A stretch of 64,000 nt of DNA. It comes from a virus. Shown here in pieces: positions 34,732 through 43,499 of this stretch. The position numbers were made by a program, and so were the translations under genes. The stretch's first letter is position 1. Each line of letters opens with the position of its first letter. Under the pieces are notes generated by a model that had not been told where the DNA came from, did not search any database, and saw only the letters and a list, made by a program, of their open reading frames with translations. The stretch is from positions 30,020 to 94,019 of IMG/VR virus record IMGVR_UViG_3300003937_000144; one strand, written 5' to 3'.

Positions 34732-35398
34732 AAGCCCAGAATTTCTCTTTACACCACCAACATTTCTTACATGGCTTTGTAAACTTCTTTGTCTTATCAG
34801 CTTGGCCTTCACAAGATCTTGTTAAAGGAAATAAACCTTTCATTAAACCTTCGCTTTCAAAGCATCTAGCTATAAATTGTTTATCATGATTAGCAAATGG
34901 CTTTGAGTTATGTTTTCTATGTGTACCATCTCTGTATTTTGGTCTTTCATCGGTATACATATTATGCTCTTGCATAACAGGTCTTGCTGGGTTCTTTGTA
35001 ACAAATCCAATATTTTCTTTTAGCTTATACTTAGTTTTATTGTTATCATATACCTTTTGCCATTCTTCATCAAGAATTCTTAAACCAACTTTAGGTGGAG
35101 TAGGTACAACAATATGTTGAAACTTCTGGGTCTTAGTTAACTTCAATTCTTTTTCAACCCAAGCCATAATCTTTTTAGCGTGTGTAACATTCCAATCTTT
35201 AGCCGCTTGCTTCTGATAACCTGGATTATCGTTTTGGTCTCTCTTCCAAGTAGCAATAACAATCTTATTCTTAAGTTTATTCTCTTTAATATGTTTGGCT
35301 ATAACATATAAACCTAAAGCTGAATCAAGTCCACCGCTCACCCATAATAGTATGTTGCCAGTCTTTGGTAAATCTATTTGAACGTTCTTATAAATCAT
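34718..35398 (-). CDS. PP-loop ATPase with QueC-like zinc site, copy 1
   Basis: This protein has 226 residues. S21-GGLD-S26 is the PP-loop signature of N-type ATP pyrophosphatases, which activate a substrate by adenylation. The C-terminus holds C196...P-C210-KK-C213-WW-C216, laid out like the zinc site of QueC (7-cyano-7-deazaguanine synthase) and related enzymes. The sequence outside these sites is not QueC-like enough for me to claim preQ0 synthesis. It is the only minus-strand gene within the island, driven by its own late promoter at 35430-35437, which overlaps the start codon of the next radical-SAM gene. A paralogue is at 42600. Confidence 0.75.
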   Translation of the reverse strand: MIYKNVQIDLPKTGNILLWVSGGLDSALGLYVIAKHIKENKLKNKIVIATWKRDQNDNPGYQKQAAKDWNVTHAKKIMAWVEKELKLTKTQKFQHIVVPTPPKVGLRILDEEWQKVYDNNKTKYKLKENIGFVTKNPARPVMQEHNMYTDERPKYRDGTHRKHNSKPFANHDKQFIARCFESEGLMKGLFPLTRSCEGQADKTKKFTKPCKKCWWCKEKFWAFKKY

Positions 35399-35405
35399 AT
35401 AAATA
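35398..35405 (+). promoter_or_regulatory. T4-type late promoter TATAAATA (plus), overlapping the start of the minus gene
   Basis: Perfect box whose first base is the first base of the start codon (minus strand) of the PP-loop gene. It is 31 bases upstream of the plus-strand ATG at 35437. Confidence 0.8.
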
Positions 35406-35429
35406 ATAATAAATTGATTAACATAACTT

Positions 35430-35437
35430 TATTTATA
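35430..35437 (-). promoter_or_regulatory. T4-type late promoter TATAAATA (minus), overlapping the start of the plus gene
   Basis: Perfect box on the minus strand, 31 bases upstream of the PP-loop ATG at 35398. Its first base is the A of the plus-strand ATG at 35437. The arrangement mirrors the box at 35398-35405 exactly. Confidence 0.8.
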
Positions 35438-36780
35438 TGAAAAAAAATACCTTCTGTCCACTTCCTTGGAATTCTATTAACCTAAGAAATAACGGCGATA
35501 TGCGGATCTGCTGTAATACAAACTCGTATTCACCGCAACGTGGTATAATGAAGACTGAAGATGGTGAGACTTATAACGCTGGTAAGCATGACTTTAATGA
35601 AGCACGTAATGCACAGATATTAAAAGATGTTCGTGCAGATATGCTTAAGGGTGAATGGAATCCTGAGTGTGAACGTTGTAGACAAGAAGAGATAAACGGT
35701 ATACCGTCTCGTCGTCAATATGAGAATAATGATTGGGAAATAAAATTAGATACAGCTATTCCAATGACTCAGGAAGATGGAACTCTTGATGTAGATAAAC
35801 AACTAATAGAATTTATTGATATACGTTATGGTAATTTCTGTAATCTTAAATGCAGAATGTGTGGGCCAACTGATTCTCATATGTGGTACCCAGACTTTAT
35901 TAAACTTACAGACGGTAAGGTAACATCATATAAAGATACGCATACTCGTATACAACTTGAACAAACATCGACTGGCAAATGGACTACTGACCAATATGAT
36001 TGGTTTAAAGATGCTCCTATTTACTGGGACAACTTTGAAAAGTATGCGCATGATGCAAAGAAACTTTATATTGTTGGTGGTGAACCTTTAATTATTGCTG
36101 AACATGAGAAGAGTTTACAGTTATTAGTTGATGGTGGTAAAGCACATAACATAGAGATAGAGTATAATTCTAATCTAACAAATGTAACAAACAAATACAT
36201 AGAGCTATGGTCACAGTTTAAACAGATTCGTGTCGGTGCATCTGTTGATGGATTTGGTAAAGTATTTAATTATCAGCGTACGCCAGCTAAATGGGAATCT
36301 GTATATGAGCATATGAAAAAGCTAAATGATAATCGTGAAGTAAATCTAAAATGTTGGTTTACATTTACTGTTACACCTTATAATGTATATCATATGCCTG
36401 AGTTTATGAAATGGAAATTAGAAGAGAGTGAGTTAGATAGATATAATCCTATCGATGGTATGAGACCAACCATAACTCAACACATGTGTCACTCCCCTAA
36501 GTACTATAATATTAAAGTATTACCGCAACATCTTAAAGATGACATTGAAGATCATTATGAATTATACAAATCATGGGTTGACGGTAGTAATTATTCAGAT
36601 AAAGTTAAAGCACATTTCCATGAGGTATGTGATAGCACAATAAGATTTATGCAGTCCGAGTCTTATGAAAAAGATCACCTACAAGGATTCATAGATATAA
36701 CAAATAAATTAGATAAGATACGAGGTCAAGATGTAAGGGAAATTGTTCCTGAATATATCGAAATGTTCGATGCGCACTAA
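35437..36780 (+). CDS. Radical-SAM protein with N-terminal twitch-like domain, copy 2
   Basis: The protein has 447 residues. C7 lies in FCPLPW, followed by C25-C26 and C78-x2-C81, which make up the N-terminal Cys domain. C135-NLK-C139-RM-C142 is the SAM-cluster motif and GGEP lies at 214-217. It is close in layout to copy 1 (the PLPW or ALPW and MR-x-CC stretches are the same type). It starts 31 bases after a divergent late promoter and overlaps the next member by 11 bases, so the copies are co-translated. Six divergent paralogues in one phage suggest either several steps on one substrate or several substrates. Confidence 0.85.
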   Translation: MKKNTFCPLPWNSINLRNNGDMRICCNTNSYSPQRGIMKTEDGETYNAGKHDFNEARNAQILKDVRADMLKGEWNPECERCRQEEINGIPSRRQYENNDWEIKLDTAIPMTQEDGTLDVDKQLIEFIDIRYGNFCNLKCRMCGPTDSHMWYPDFIKLTDGKVTSYKDTHTRIQLEQTSTGKWTTDQYDWFKDAPIYWDNFEKYAHDAKKLYIVGGEPLIIAEHEKSLQLLVDGGKAHNIEIEYNSNLTNVTNKYIELWSQFKQIRVGASVDGFGKVFNYQRTPAKWESVYEHMKKLNDNREVNLKCWFTFTVTPYNVYHMPEFMKWKLEESELDRYNPIDGMRPTITQHMCHSPKYYNIKVLPQHLKDDIEDHYELYKSWVDGSNYSDKVKAHFHEVCDSTIRFMQSESYEKDHLQGFIDITNKLDKIRGQDVREIVPEYIEMFDAH

Positions 36781-37957
36781 ACCATATTGTAAGGCTCCAT
36801 GGGTTGGATTATCTTATGTAGGAACTGAAGGTTGCAAGCCATGTTGTGAATGGAAAGGTGGCCAGTTCTTTGGCACTCATAAAGAATATATTGAATCAGA
36901 TTACTTAAAAGAATTTAAGGAAATGATGTACAATGATGATATGAATGAGGCATGTATAGAATGTATTCATAATGAAAAGATTCAAAAACTAGGCGGGTCG
37001 AGAAGACAGCGGTTCATGAAATATGATATTGATGGTGGATTAGTAAGGTTAGATTTTAGGGCTGGAAATAAATGTAATATGAAATGTAGAATGTGTGGTT
37101 CACATTCATCATCTCTTTGGGAAGACGAAGATAATAAGTGGGGATCAAATGTATATTTAGATCCACCTCATGTTATTCCAAGATTAGATACATCAGATGT
37201 ATATAATATCGATTTCACATCTTTGCAGAAAGTTATGATTCTAGGCGGTGAGCCTTCAGTTGATTTAGAAGTAAGAAAGTTTATAGATCATATTAAACAT
37301 CTAGATTGTTTTGTTGGTATAACTACTAATTGTTCCAACGCATCTGAGAAATGGTTTCGTTCATTAGAAACTATTAAAAAATTAGAGCTTGATTTGTCAA
37401 TAGATGGCTGTGGTCCTGTAGCAGAATATCAAAGGCATGGTGTTACTTGGGATAAGATCAAAACTAATCTATGGAAATATAAAGCATTATTTAATGGAGA
37501 TAAAGGTGCTGTTCAAATAGATGATATTATGTATCACAATTCACTTACGAGGTGGAAAGATGCAAATGGCACATGGGGTGATGCTCATATAAACTTTGCA
37601 GTAACTGCAATTAACTTTCCTATATTAGATACATGGTGGGATGAGTTAATGGATTTTGAAATACAAACATTTTTTAGTGTAGTTCATTTGCCATTGTCAC
37701 ATAGCATAAATGCAATACCAAAAGAATATTTAGATTATCAAATAGCTTGGTTAAAGAAATGGATTGATGACGGTAAAGCAAATAATATTAACCGTAAACA
37801 AGCTGCTGAGATGGCTATAAGTGTAATGGAAAATTCAAAGTATGATCTGTTTTGTCATGAACAATTTGTAAAGATAACAAAAGAATTGGATAAGCGAAGG
37901 GATGAAAATATATATGATTTAGATGAAAGGTTTGAGGATATAATGAATGAAAGATAA
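36770..37957 (+). CDS. Radical-SAM protein with N-terminal twitch-like domain, copy 3
   Basis: Starting at the ATG at 36770 (MRTKPYCKAPWVGL) this protein has 395 residues; an upstream TTG would add nine unrelated residues and is not used. N-terminal Cys are C7, C22, C25-C26 and C62-x2-C65, one more than in copies 1 and 2. C102-NMK-C106-RM-C109 and GGEP (159-162) form the catalytic core. ELDLSIDGCGPVAEYQRHG near residue 204 is the family's conserved S-x-D-G segment. It overlaps both neighbours by about 11 bases. Confidence 0.85.
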   Translation: MRTKPYCKAPWVGLSYVGTEGCKPCCEWKGGQFFGTHKEYIESDYLKEFKEMMYNDDMNEACIECIHNEKIQKLGGSRRQRFMKYDIDGGLVRLDFRAGNKCNMKCRMCGSHSSSLWEDEDNKWGSNVYLDPPHVIPRLDTSDVYNIDFTSLQKVMILGGEPSVDLEVRKFIDHIKHLDCFVGITTNCSNASEKWFRSLETIKKLELDLSIDGCGPVAEYQRHGVTWDKIKTNLWKYKALFNGDKGAVQIDDIMYHNSLTRWKDANGTWGDAHINFAVTAINFPILDTWWDELMDFEIQTFFSVVHLPLSHSINAIPKEYLDYQIAWLKKWIDDGKANNINRKQAAEMAISVMENSKYDLFCHEQFVKITKELDKRRDENIYDLDERFEDIMNER

Positions 37958-39149
37958 TGGTGTAATATGCATGTTGCCTTGGGTTCATACCACCGTGAGT
38001 ATGAAAAATACTTTGAGGCCTTGCTGTAGATTTAGAGTGGGTAGAGAAGATGAAGGTATAACCGCTGACTCTGAATCAGATATTAAAGATAAATTTAGAT
38101 GGTTACGTACAGAAATGTTAGCAGGCAGACCTGTAGAGAAGTGTTCATTGTGTTATCAACAAGGTGACAAGTCTATGAAGTGGACAGCTAATAAAGAATT
38201 TGATTTAGAAAATGCAGAGCTTACAGAAGATTTTGATAAGCTAAGGTCAGTAGAATTATCCCTAGATAACCTATGCAATCTTCAATGCAAGATGTGTGAT
38301 TCATTATTCTCAAGTAAGTTATATGATAGGGACAAGTATCTAATAGAGGTACATAATCTTAAAGGTAGAAACCCAACAAAGATACCTAAACAAAGAATTG
38401 AATTCCTCAAGGGCCTTGATATAGATTGGCATGCATTAGAACATATTAAAATTCTTGGTGGTGAACCATTCTTCTCACCTAATTTCCCTAAGCTAATTGA
38501 TTTTCTATTAGAACATTCTGAAGTAAAGAATGTCACATTAGAGATTGTAAGCAACTGTACAAATAGATTAGATCAAGATATGATTGATAAGTTAAATCAA
38601 TTTGGGTTTATAATACTTACATGTTCTCTTGATGGCTGTAATGAATTTAATACATATCAAAGATGGGGTTCACCTGGATGGGAGGAGACATTAGATACCT
38701 ATAAGTGGTATCATACAGTGTTAAACAATATGGTTAAAAAACATATACATTCCACATATACTATTCTTAATTTGTCTGGTCTTGCAAATGATATGAAATA
38801 CTGGGAAAATAATCACCCTGACTGGTCAGTGTCATTTAACTTTGTTACTACAGGTGAATACTCTCCATACATTGTTCCGACATGGTATAGAGATTGGATA
38901 TTAGAACAATGGGGAGATAAAGACAACGAGAGAATAACTTTAGCTCGTAAGATGTTACGAGAAAATCAGATTAAATATAAACCATGGAAGACATGGGGAT
39001 TAGCTATGTTAAAGCTTCATGCCATTGACGGCTATTATGATTCTGAATTAGGTGACTATTGTCCTGATCTAGAAATGTTATTATTAAAACACGATAAGAC
39101 ATATCAACATAATCAATACTATGAAACAATAGAGGACTTTGATGTTTGA
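37947..39149 (+). CDS. Radical-SAM protein with N-terminal twitch-like domain, copy 4
   Basis: The protein has 400 residues. The Cys domain comprises C8 (ICMLPWVHTTV), C26-C27 and C66-x2-C69. The catalytic motif is C110-NLQ-C114-KM-C117, with GGEP at 171-174. ILTCSLDGCNEFNTYQRWG fits the shared SxDG/YQR segment near the end of the barrel. It lies in an unbroken run of overlapping genes. There is no C-terminal SPASM domain, so the only extra cluster candidate is N-terminal. Confidence 0.85.
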   Translation: MKDNGVICMLPWVHTTVSMKNTLRPCCRFRVGREDEGITADSESDIKDKFRWLRTEMLAGRPVEKCSLCYQQGDKSMKWTANKEFDLENAELTEDFDKLRSVELSLDNLCNLQCKMCDSLFSSKLYDRDKYLIEVHNLKGRNPTKIPKQRIEFLKGLDIDWHALEHIKILGGEPFFSPNFPKLIDFLLEHSEVKNVTLEIVSNCTNRLDQDMIDKLNQFGFIILTCSLDGCNEFNTYQRWGSPGWEETLDTYKWYHTVLNNMVKKHIHSTYTILNLSGLANDMKYWENNHPDWSVSFNFVTTGEYSPYIVPTWYRDWILEQWGDKDNERITLARKMLRENQIKYKPWKTWGLAMLKLHAIDGYYDSELGDYCPDLEMLLLKHDKTYQHNQYYETIEDFDV

Positions 39150-40248
39150 ATTAGAAACATGCTTAGCTCCACAAGCATCCGTTACAGTAAGTCAAAAAGG
39201 TTATATAGCTCCATGTTGCCAGTTTAATCTTTGGCCGGAAGATGAATGGTTTAGTATATATGATTTAGATTCATTACATGAAGCACATGGTACAGATCGG
39301 TGGAACAAATATGATTCAGAGCTATCTAAATATGATGGCAGTAATAAATGTCGTACATGTATTCGTGAAGAAGAATCAGGGGCACATTCTTTAAGACAGA
39401 CTTGGAATGAAAAGATAAAAAAAGAAGATAAGCATATAGAACATTTAGAAATCTCATTAGACTTTACATGTAATATGATGTGTAGATCTTGTGGACCAAG
39501 TCAAAGTTCTAAATGGAATGGCAGTTCAATACTAGAAGAATTGCAAATGTTAAATATGCCAGATAATGAAGGTGCATATACTGCAATTAAAAACCCTAGA
39601 AATTATCAAGATAATATCAAACGTGTTCTTAGTAATACAGATCTATCGCACTTAAAAGAAGTAACATTAGTAGGTGGTGAACCATTATATTCTAAAAGCT
39701 TACCTTGGTTTCTTAGTTTATTGCATGAAGATGTTCGGCTTATAGTTGTTACTAACGGAAGTTTATTACCATCCGATGAGATGTTTTCTAAATTTAAATA
39801 TGTTAAATTCCAAGTATCTATTGATGCTATTGGAGATTTAGGAACTGCAATGAGAATGAAAGTTCCATTTGAAACCATTGATAAAAACATTAGACAGATG
39901 ATAAAGAAATATCATATTGGTGTCCACACAACCATTTCTGTACAGAATATAAATAGACTATACGAGCTTGATAAATATTGTGTAAATTTAGGACAGGAGA
40001 AGGTACAACATAGCGTTGCATTGCTGCACGATCCTTCATATATGAGAATAGATATCATACCTCTTGAAATTAGAATGAAGTGGTTAACTGATAATAAGGA
40101 AATAAATCCGTATTTAAATATGCCATATAGAGAATCAATAAGTGATGTGCAACACTTTTTAGAAAATATGGAAATAATGGATGATGAATCATCAATTAAA
40201 TTTAAAGATGCTAACCCAGAAATAATGGATATACTAAATGAAATGTAG
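39142..40248 (+). CDS. Radical-SAM protein with N-terminal twitch-like domain, copy 5
   Basis: I use the ATG at 39142 (MFELETCLAPQ), giving 368 residues; the TTG three bases upstream only adds one residue. Cys positions are C7, C25-C26 and C70-x2-C73 for the N-terminal domain and C110-NMM-C114-RS-C117 for the SAM cluster, with GGEP at 178-181. The usual PW after the first Cys is PQ here. KFQVSIDAIGDLG replaces the SxDG segment. It overlaps copy 4 by 8 bases and copy 6 by 11. Confidence 0.85.
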   Translation: MFELETCLAPQASVTVSQKGYIAPCCQFNLWPEDEWFSIYDLDSLHEAHGTDRWNKYDSELSKYDGSNKCRTCIREEESGAHSLRQTWNEKIKKEDKHIEHLEISLDFTCNMMCRSCGPSQSSKWNGSSILEELQMLNMPDNEGAYTAIKNPRNYQDNIKRVLSNTDLSHLKEVTLVGGEPLYSKSLPWFLSLLHEDVRLIVVTNGSLLPSDEMFSKFKYVKFQVSIDAIGDLGTAMRMKVPFETIDKNIRQMIKKYHIGVHTTISVQNINRLYELDKYCVNLGQEKVQHSVALLHDPSYMRIDIIPLEIRMKWLTDNKEINPYLNMPYRESISDVQHFLENMEIMDDESSIKFKDANPEIMDILNEM

Positions 40249-41431
40249 AATGGCATGGTCGCACTTAGACTTTAAGAAGGGAGGATATGCTCCCTGTTAT
40301 AGGTTTAAAAATTATGCTGGATATTGGGATCACTCTAGTGATGATAAGCTTCCATCTCAAGTAATAAATAATTCAGATTTTATATCTGTTAGAAGACAAC
40401 TACGTAATAACCAATGGCCCAAAGGTTGTATCGATTGTAAACGTCAAGAGTCAGAAGGTATGTCCTCATATAGAACTCGTTCATTGGAAGAAGAGGATGA
40501 TGTTAATCGTACCAATAAAGTATTTACTCCTGTAGATTATGATAGTGACACTGCTGTAATAAAAGATTTACAATTAAAAATGTCGCGAGCATGTAATTAT
40601 AATTGCAGACATTGTGACTCAGCATCTAACTCTTCATTTGAAAAACTAGGTCATCAATTTCCTGAGATAGAGAATGAATTAAAAACTAAATATGAATTTA
40701 ATCACATATCAATGGCAGGTAATAATAAAATTGTTATACCAACCGATGAAGTTATGGATGATCTATTTGAAAATATTATGCCTACTGTTGAACAACTTGA
40801 ATTTTCTGGCGGTGAACCATTTTATCAACATGAAATGTATAAGACATTACAGAGATTGATTGATGGTGATTTTGCTAAGAATATAACATTAGTGTTTAAT
40901 ACTAATATGAGTATATTAGAGCATAAGAAATATAAGATAGCAGATTATCTGCCTCACTTTAAAACAGTTAATATCACATGTTCTATGGATGGTACAGGTA
41001 AACTGTTTGATTACTTTAGAGTTGGTGGAGACTATAATAATGTTATAAATAATATTAAAGAGATTGCACCATTAGTAGATACATTTTTATTCGTATGTAC
41101 AACAAGTGCATATCATGCCTTCTATATGAATGAAATATATAATGATCTAACTGAATTGCAAAACTCTATTAAAACAAAATCATCTATAAGATCAACGTTT
41201 GTACATTGGCCTAAAGCGTTAGATATTATTAATTTAGAAGAAGATGTTAAAAGTAAAATTATGGAAACATTAGAAGTGAATGAGTTTACTAAAGAGTTTG
41301 CTATACGAATGACTCAATCTAAAGGCGAAATTGAGCCTTGCTTTAAAGGATTAGTAAAGACTCAAGATCTATTATATGATAAATCATGCCAAGAAATGGC
41401 TCCTAAAATTTGGGATTATATATGCAGTTAA
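40238..41431 (+). CDS. Radical-SAM protein with N-terminal twitch-like domain, copy 6 (altered Cys set)
   Basis: The protein has 397 residues. It keeps C3, C64-x2-C67, the SAM motif C119-NYN-C123-RH-C126 and GGEP (191-194). The C-C pair of the other copies is C20-Y21, so one cluster ligand may be missing or supplied elsewhere. An insertion of about 30 residues precedes the SAM motif. NITCSMDGTGKLFDYFRVGG is the conserved late segment. The stop overlaps the start of the SPASM-type gene at 41422. Confidence 0.82.
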   Translation: MKCRMAWSHLDFKKGGYAPCYRFKNYAGYWDHSSDDKLPSQVINNSDFISVRRQLRNNQWPKGCIDCKRQESEGMSSYRTRSLEEEDDVNRTNKVFTPVDYDSDTAVIKDLQLKMSRACNYNCRHCDSASNSSFEKLGHQFPEIENELKTKYEFNHISMAGNNKIVIPTDEVMDDLFENIMPTVEQLEFSGGEPFYQHEMYKTLQRLIDGDFAKNITLVFNTNMSILEHKKYKIADYLPHFKTVNITCSMDGTGKLFDYFRVGGDYNNVINNIKEIAPLVDTFLFVCTTSAYHAFYMNEIYNDLTELQNSIKTKSSIRSTFVHWPKALDIINLEEDVKSKIMETLEVNEFTKEFAIRMTQSKGEIEPCFKGLVKTQDLLYDKSCQEMAPKIWDYICS

Positions 41432-42600
41432 CTATTGAAGTAACATCTAATTGTCAAGCTCAATGCCCTGGTTGTATTCGTAAGAATGTTATAAACCCAA
41501 CTACTGGAGAAATAGGTTATACTAAAGGTGTTCCTAAGAATGTTAACATGACCCTTGAAGCACACAATAGATTAATAGATGAGGCAGGAGAAGATTTAAA
41601 TTGGGTAAGTTATGACGGTGGATTCGGTGATTCACCATTGCATCCAGACTTTTTAGATATGATAAGACATGTTGTGTCTAAACCACAAATGCAAATCGTT
41701 GCTATATCAACCAATGGAAGTTATCAAACCGAAGAATTTTGGTTTGAGTTAGGACAGATACTTAATGAAAATCAACCACATGACCCAGAATATTTCGGTG
41801 ACTTACCACGAATGGAGAGAGGCCATTTAGTATTTTGGGATTTAGATGGTGTTGATAATGAAACACAAAATAAATATAGGGTTAAAACAAATTTTGATAG
41901 GATCATCCGTAATGCTAAAGCTTATATAGCTGGTGGTGGTTATGCTGTATGGAAGATGATTCCATTTGACTTCAATGAAGAATTAGAAGAGCGTGGAATG
42001 GAGTTAGCTAAAGAGCATGGCTTTGCTGAGTTTAGAAGAACACGTGTACATAGAGTAGAACAACAAGCAACGTTAATGGCATTAGCTGAAAAGCAAGGAC
42101 AAGACTTAGGAGATCTTAACGATGGTGAAATAGACAGGGCTGATCCAGCTGACATTAAAGAAAATATAGAAAAAGCTCAAACATTAATACAAGAGATTCC
42201 AATAGATCCTTATAAATCTCCACGAGAAAATATGGCGGTAGCTAAAGAGAAAGCTGGCATTACATGTAAGTGGGCAAACGATACTCCTGGTGGTAATTAC
42301 CAAGTAAGCCATGATGGTTCTGTATGGAGATGTTGTTGGCATAACTCAGCCTATCAATTTAGAACGAGATTAAATAGTGGTGATAGAGATGGGTGGGAAA
42401 GGTTTATACAATTCTATGCGGATGACTGGAATAACATATATACTAATAGCTTCCAAGAAATTATAACTCATCCGTTTTTTACAGAAGATTTGTATGAAAG
42501 TTTTGATAATGATTATGATGATCCTATTAATCCGAAGTTAAAGGTATGCACTAACAGGTGCTCTAATTTAAATTTACAAGAAAGTGAGAGGTTTTGCTAA
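41422..42600 (+). CDS. Radical-SAM/SPASM-type protein, copy 7
   Basis: This protein of 392 residues has a different layout from copies 1-6. The SAM motif C11-QAQ-C15-PG-C18 is at the very N-terminus, GGFGDSPLHPDF replaces GGEP, and Cys residues near the C-terminus (ITCKW, VWRCCWHNS and KVCTNRC) suggest a SPASM-type auxiliary domain. Such enzymes often act on peptides or sugars. I use the ATG at 41422; the ORF could extend to a TTG 12 bases upstream. It overlaps the PP-loop gene at 42600 by one base, pairing an activating ATPase with a radical enzyme. Confidence 0.8.
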   Translation: MQLTIEVTSNCQAQCPGCIRKNVINPTTGEIGYTKGVPKNVNMTLEAHNRLIDEAGEDLNWVSYDGGFGDSPLHPDFLDMIRHVVSKPQMQIVAISTNGSYQTEEFWFELGQILNENQPHDPEYFGDLPRMERGHLVFWDLDGVDNETQNKYRVKTNFDRIIRNAKAYIAGGGYAVWKMIPFDFNEELEERGMELAKEHGFAEFRRTRVHRVEQQATLMALAEKQGQDLGDLNDGEIDRADPADIKENIEKAQTLIQEIPIDPYKSPRENMAVAKEKAGITCKWANDTPGGNYQVSHDGSVWRCCWHNSAYQFRTRLNSGDRDGWERFIQFYADDWNNIYTNSFQEIITHPFFTEDLYESFDNDYDDPINPKLKVCTNRCSNLNLQESERFC

Positions 42601-43499
42601 TGATAAAAGATAAAAGTATAATATATAATAAAGATGAAATAGTTGAAGAATGGAATATAGAATTAAATTTAGACTATGACCATTTATTAGTTGGCATGTC
42701 AGGAGGAATGGATTCATCTATTCTATATTGGATGATGGCCTATCATATGGATAAGAATAATTTAAGTGGAACACTACATGCATATTCATGTATCCATGAA
42801 GAGAGACCATGGCAAGCACATCACGCTAAGAAAGTAATTAAATATGTGAAAGAACAATTTCCTAATATTAAATATGGAGTACATACAATTGCGACTACGC
42901 CTGGAACATCTTATATTGATAATGGTACTGCACTACAATGGAAGACAAGCTATGAGTTAGCGCAAAGCGATGGTGGAACTGTAGCTACGTATAATGGTGT
43001 GACACTTAACCCACCAGACGAATTAGGTAAATATATATGGCGACACTCATGGGGTAGACGTGCTGTCGGAAGAGATGTATCTACACTTGACAAATGGGAA
43101 AAGGTTGATGGTGAACAGATAGAACATAACAACGAAGATTTTTTTGTGAAGGCTGGTTTACATTGGGAAGAAGATGGTTCGCTTGTACATTGGGGAACAA
43201 ATGATGAAGAGCAGGAACAAGCAGCGAGAGATCATAACGAATATCATATTCAGCATTATCCATTTTGTACTCAAGATAAACGTGTAGTACTTGCATTCTA
43301 TAAGAAGTATGGACAATTAATATCTTTAGGAGAATTAACTAATTCATGTGAGGGTCATATTAGTATGAGAGGTGATCCTAAATATTCCAAGCCTTGTCAT
43401 TGGTGTTGGTGGTGTATAGAAAAAGAATGGGCTACAAGCGAAATCTTTCACTATGATCCAATAAAGAGTATGGAAGACTGGCCAGCATTTCATAACTAA
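42600..43499 (+). CDS. PP-loop ATPase with QueC-like zinc site, copy 2
   Basis: From the ATG at 42600 (MIKDKSIIYNKDE) the protein has 299 residues. S34-GGMD-S39 is the PP-loop. C250-EG...P-C266-HW-C269-WW-C272 near the end repeats the zinc layout of the protein at 34718, including the unusual C-W-W-C. The middle is longer and has Trp/His-rich parts (WEEDGSLVHWGTND). PP-loop enzymes adenylate a carbonyl or base and then introduce N or S. It lies between two SPASM-type radical-SAM genes with one-base overlaps on both sides, so all three probably act on one pathway. Confidence 0.75.
   Translation: MIKDKSIIYNKDEIVEEWNIELNLDYDHLLVGMSGGMDSSILYWMMAYHMDKNNLSGTLHAYSCIHEERPWQAHHAKKVIKYVKEQFPNIKYGVHTIATTPGTSYIDNGTALQWKTSYELAQSDGGTVATYNGVTLNPPDELGKYIWRHSWGRRAVGRDVSTLDKWEKVDGEQIEHNNEDFFVKAGLHWEEDGSLVHWGTNDEEQEQAARDHNEYHIQHYPFCTQDKRVVLAFYKKYGQLISLGELTNSCEGHISMRGDPKYSKPCHWCWWCIEKEWATSEIFHYDPIKSMEDWPAFHN

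Noticed and set aside
34718-43499. Calling the PP-loop proteins QueC and inferring 7-deazaguanine DNA
   Set aside because: Only the PP-loop and zinc layout agree; no other queuosine-pathway gene is in the window, so the name is not supported.
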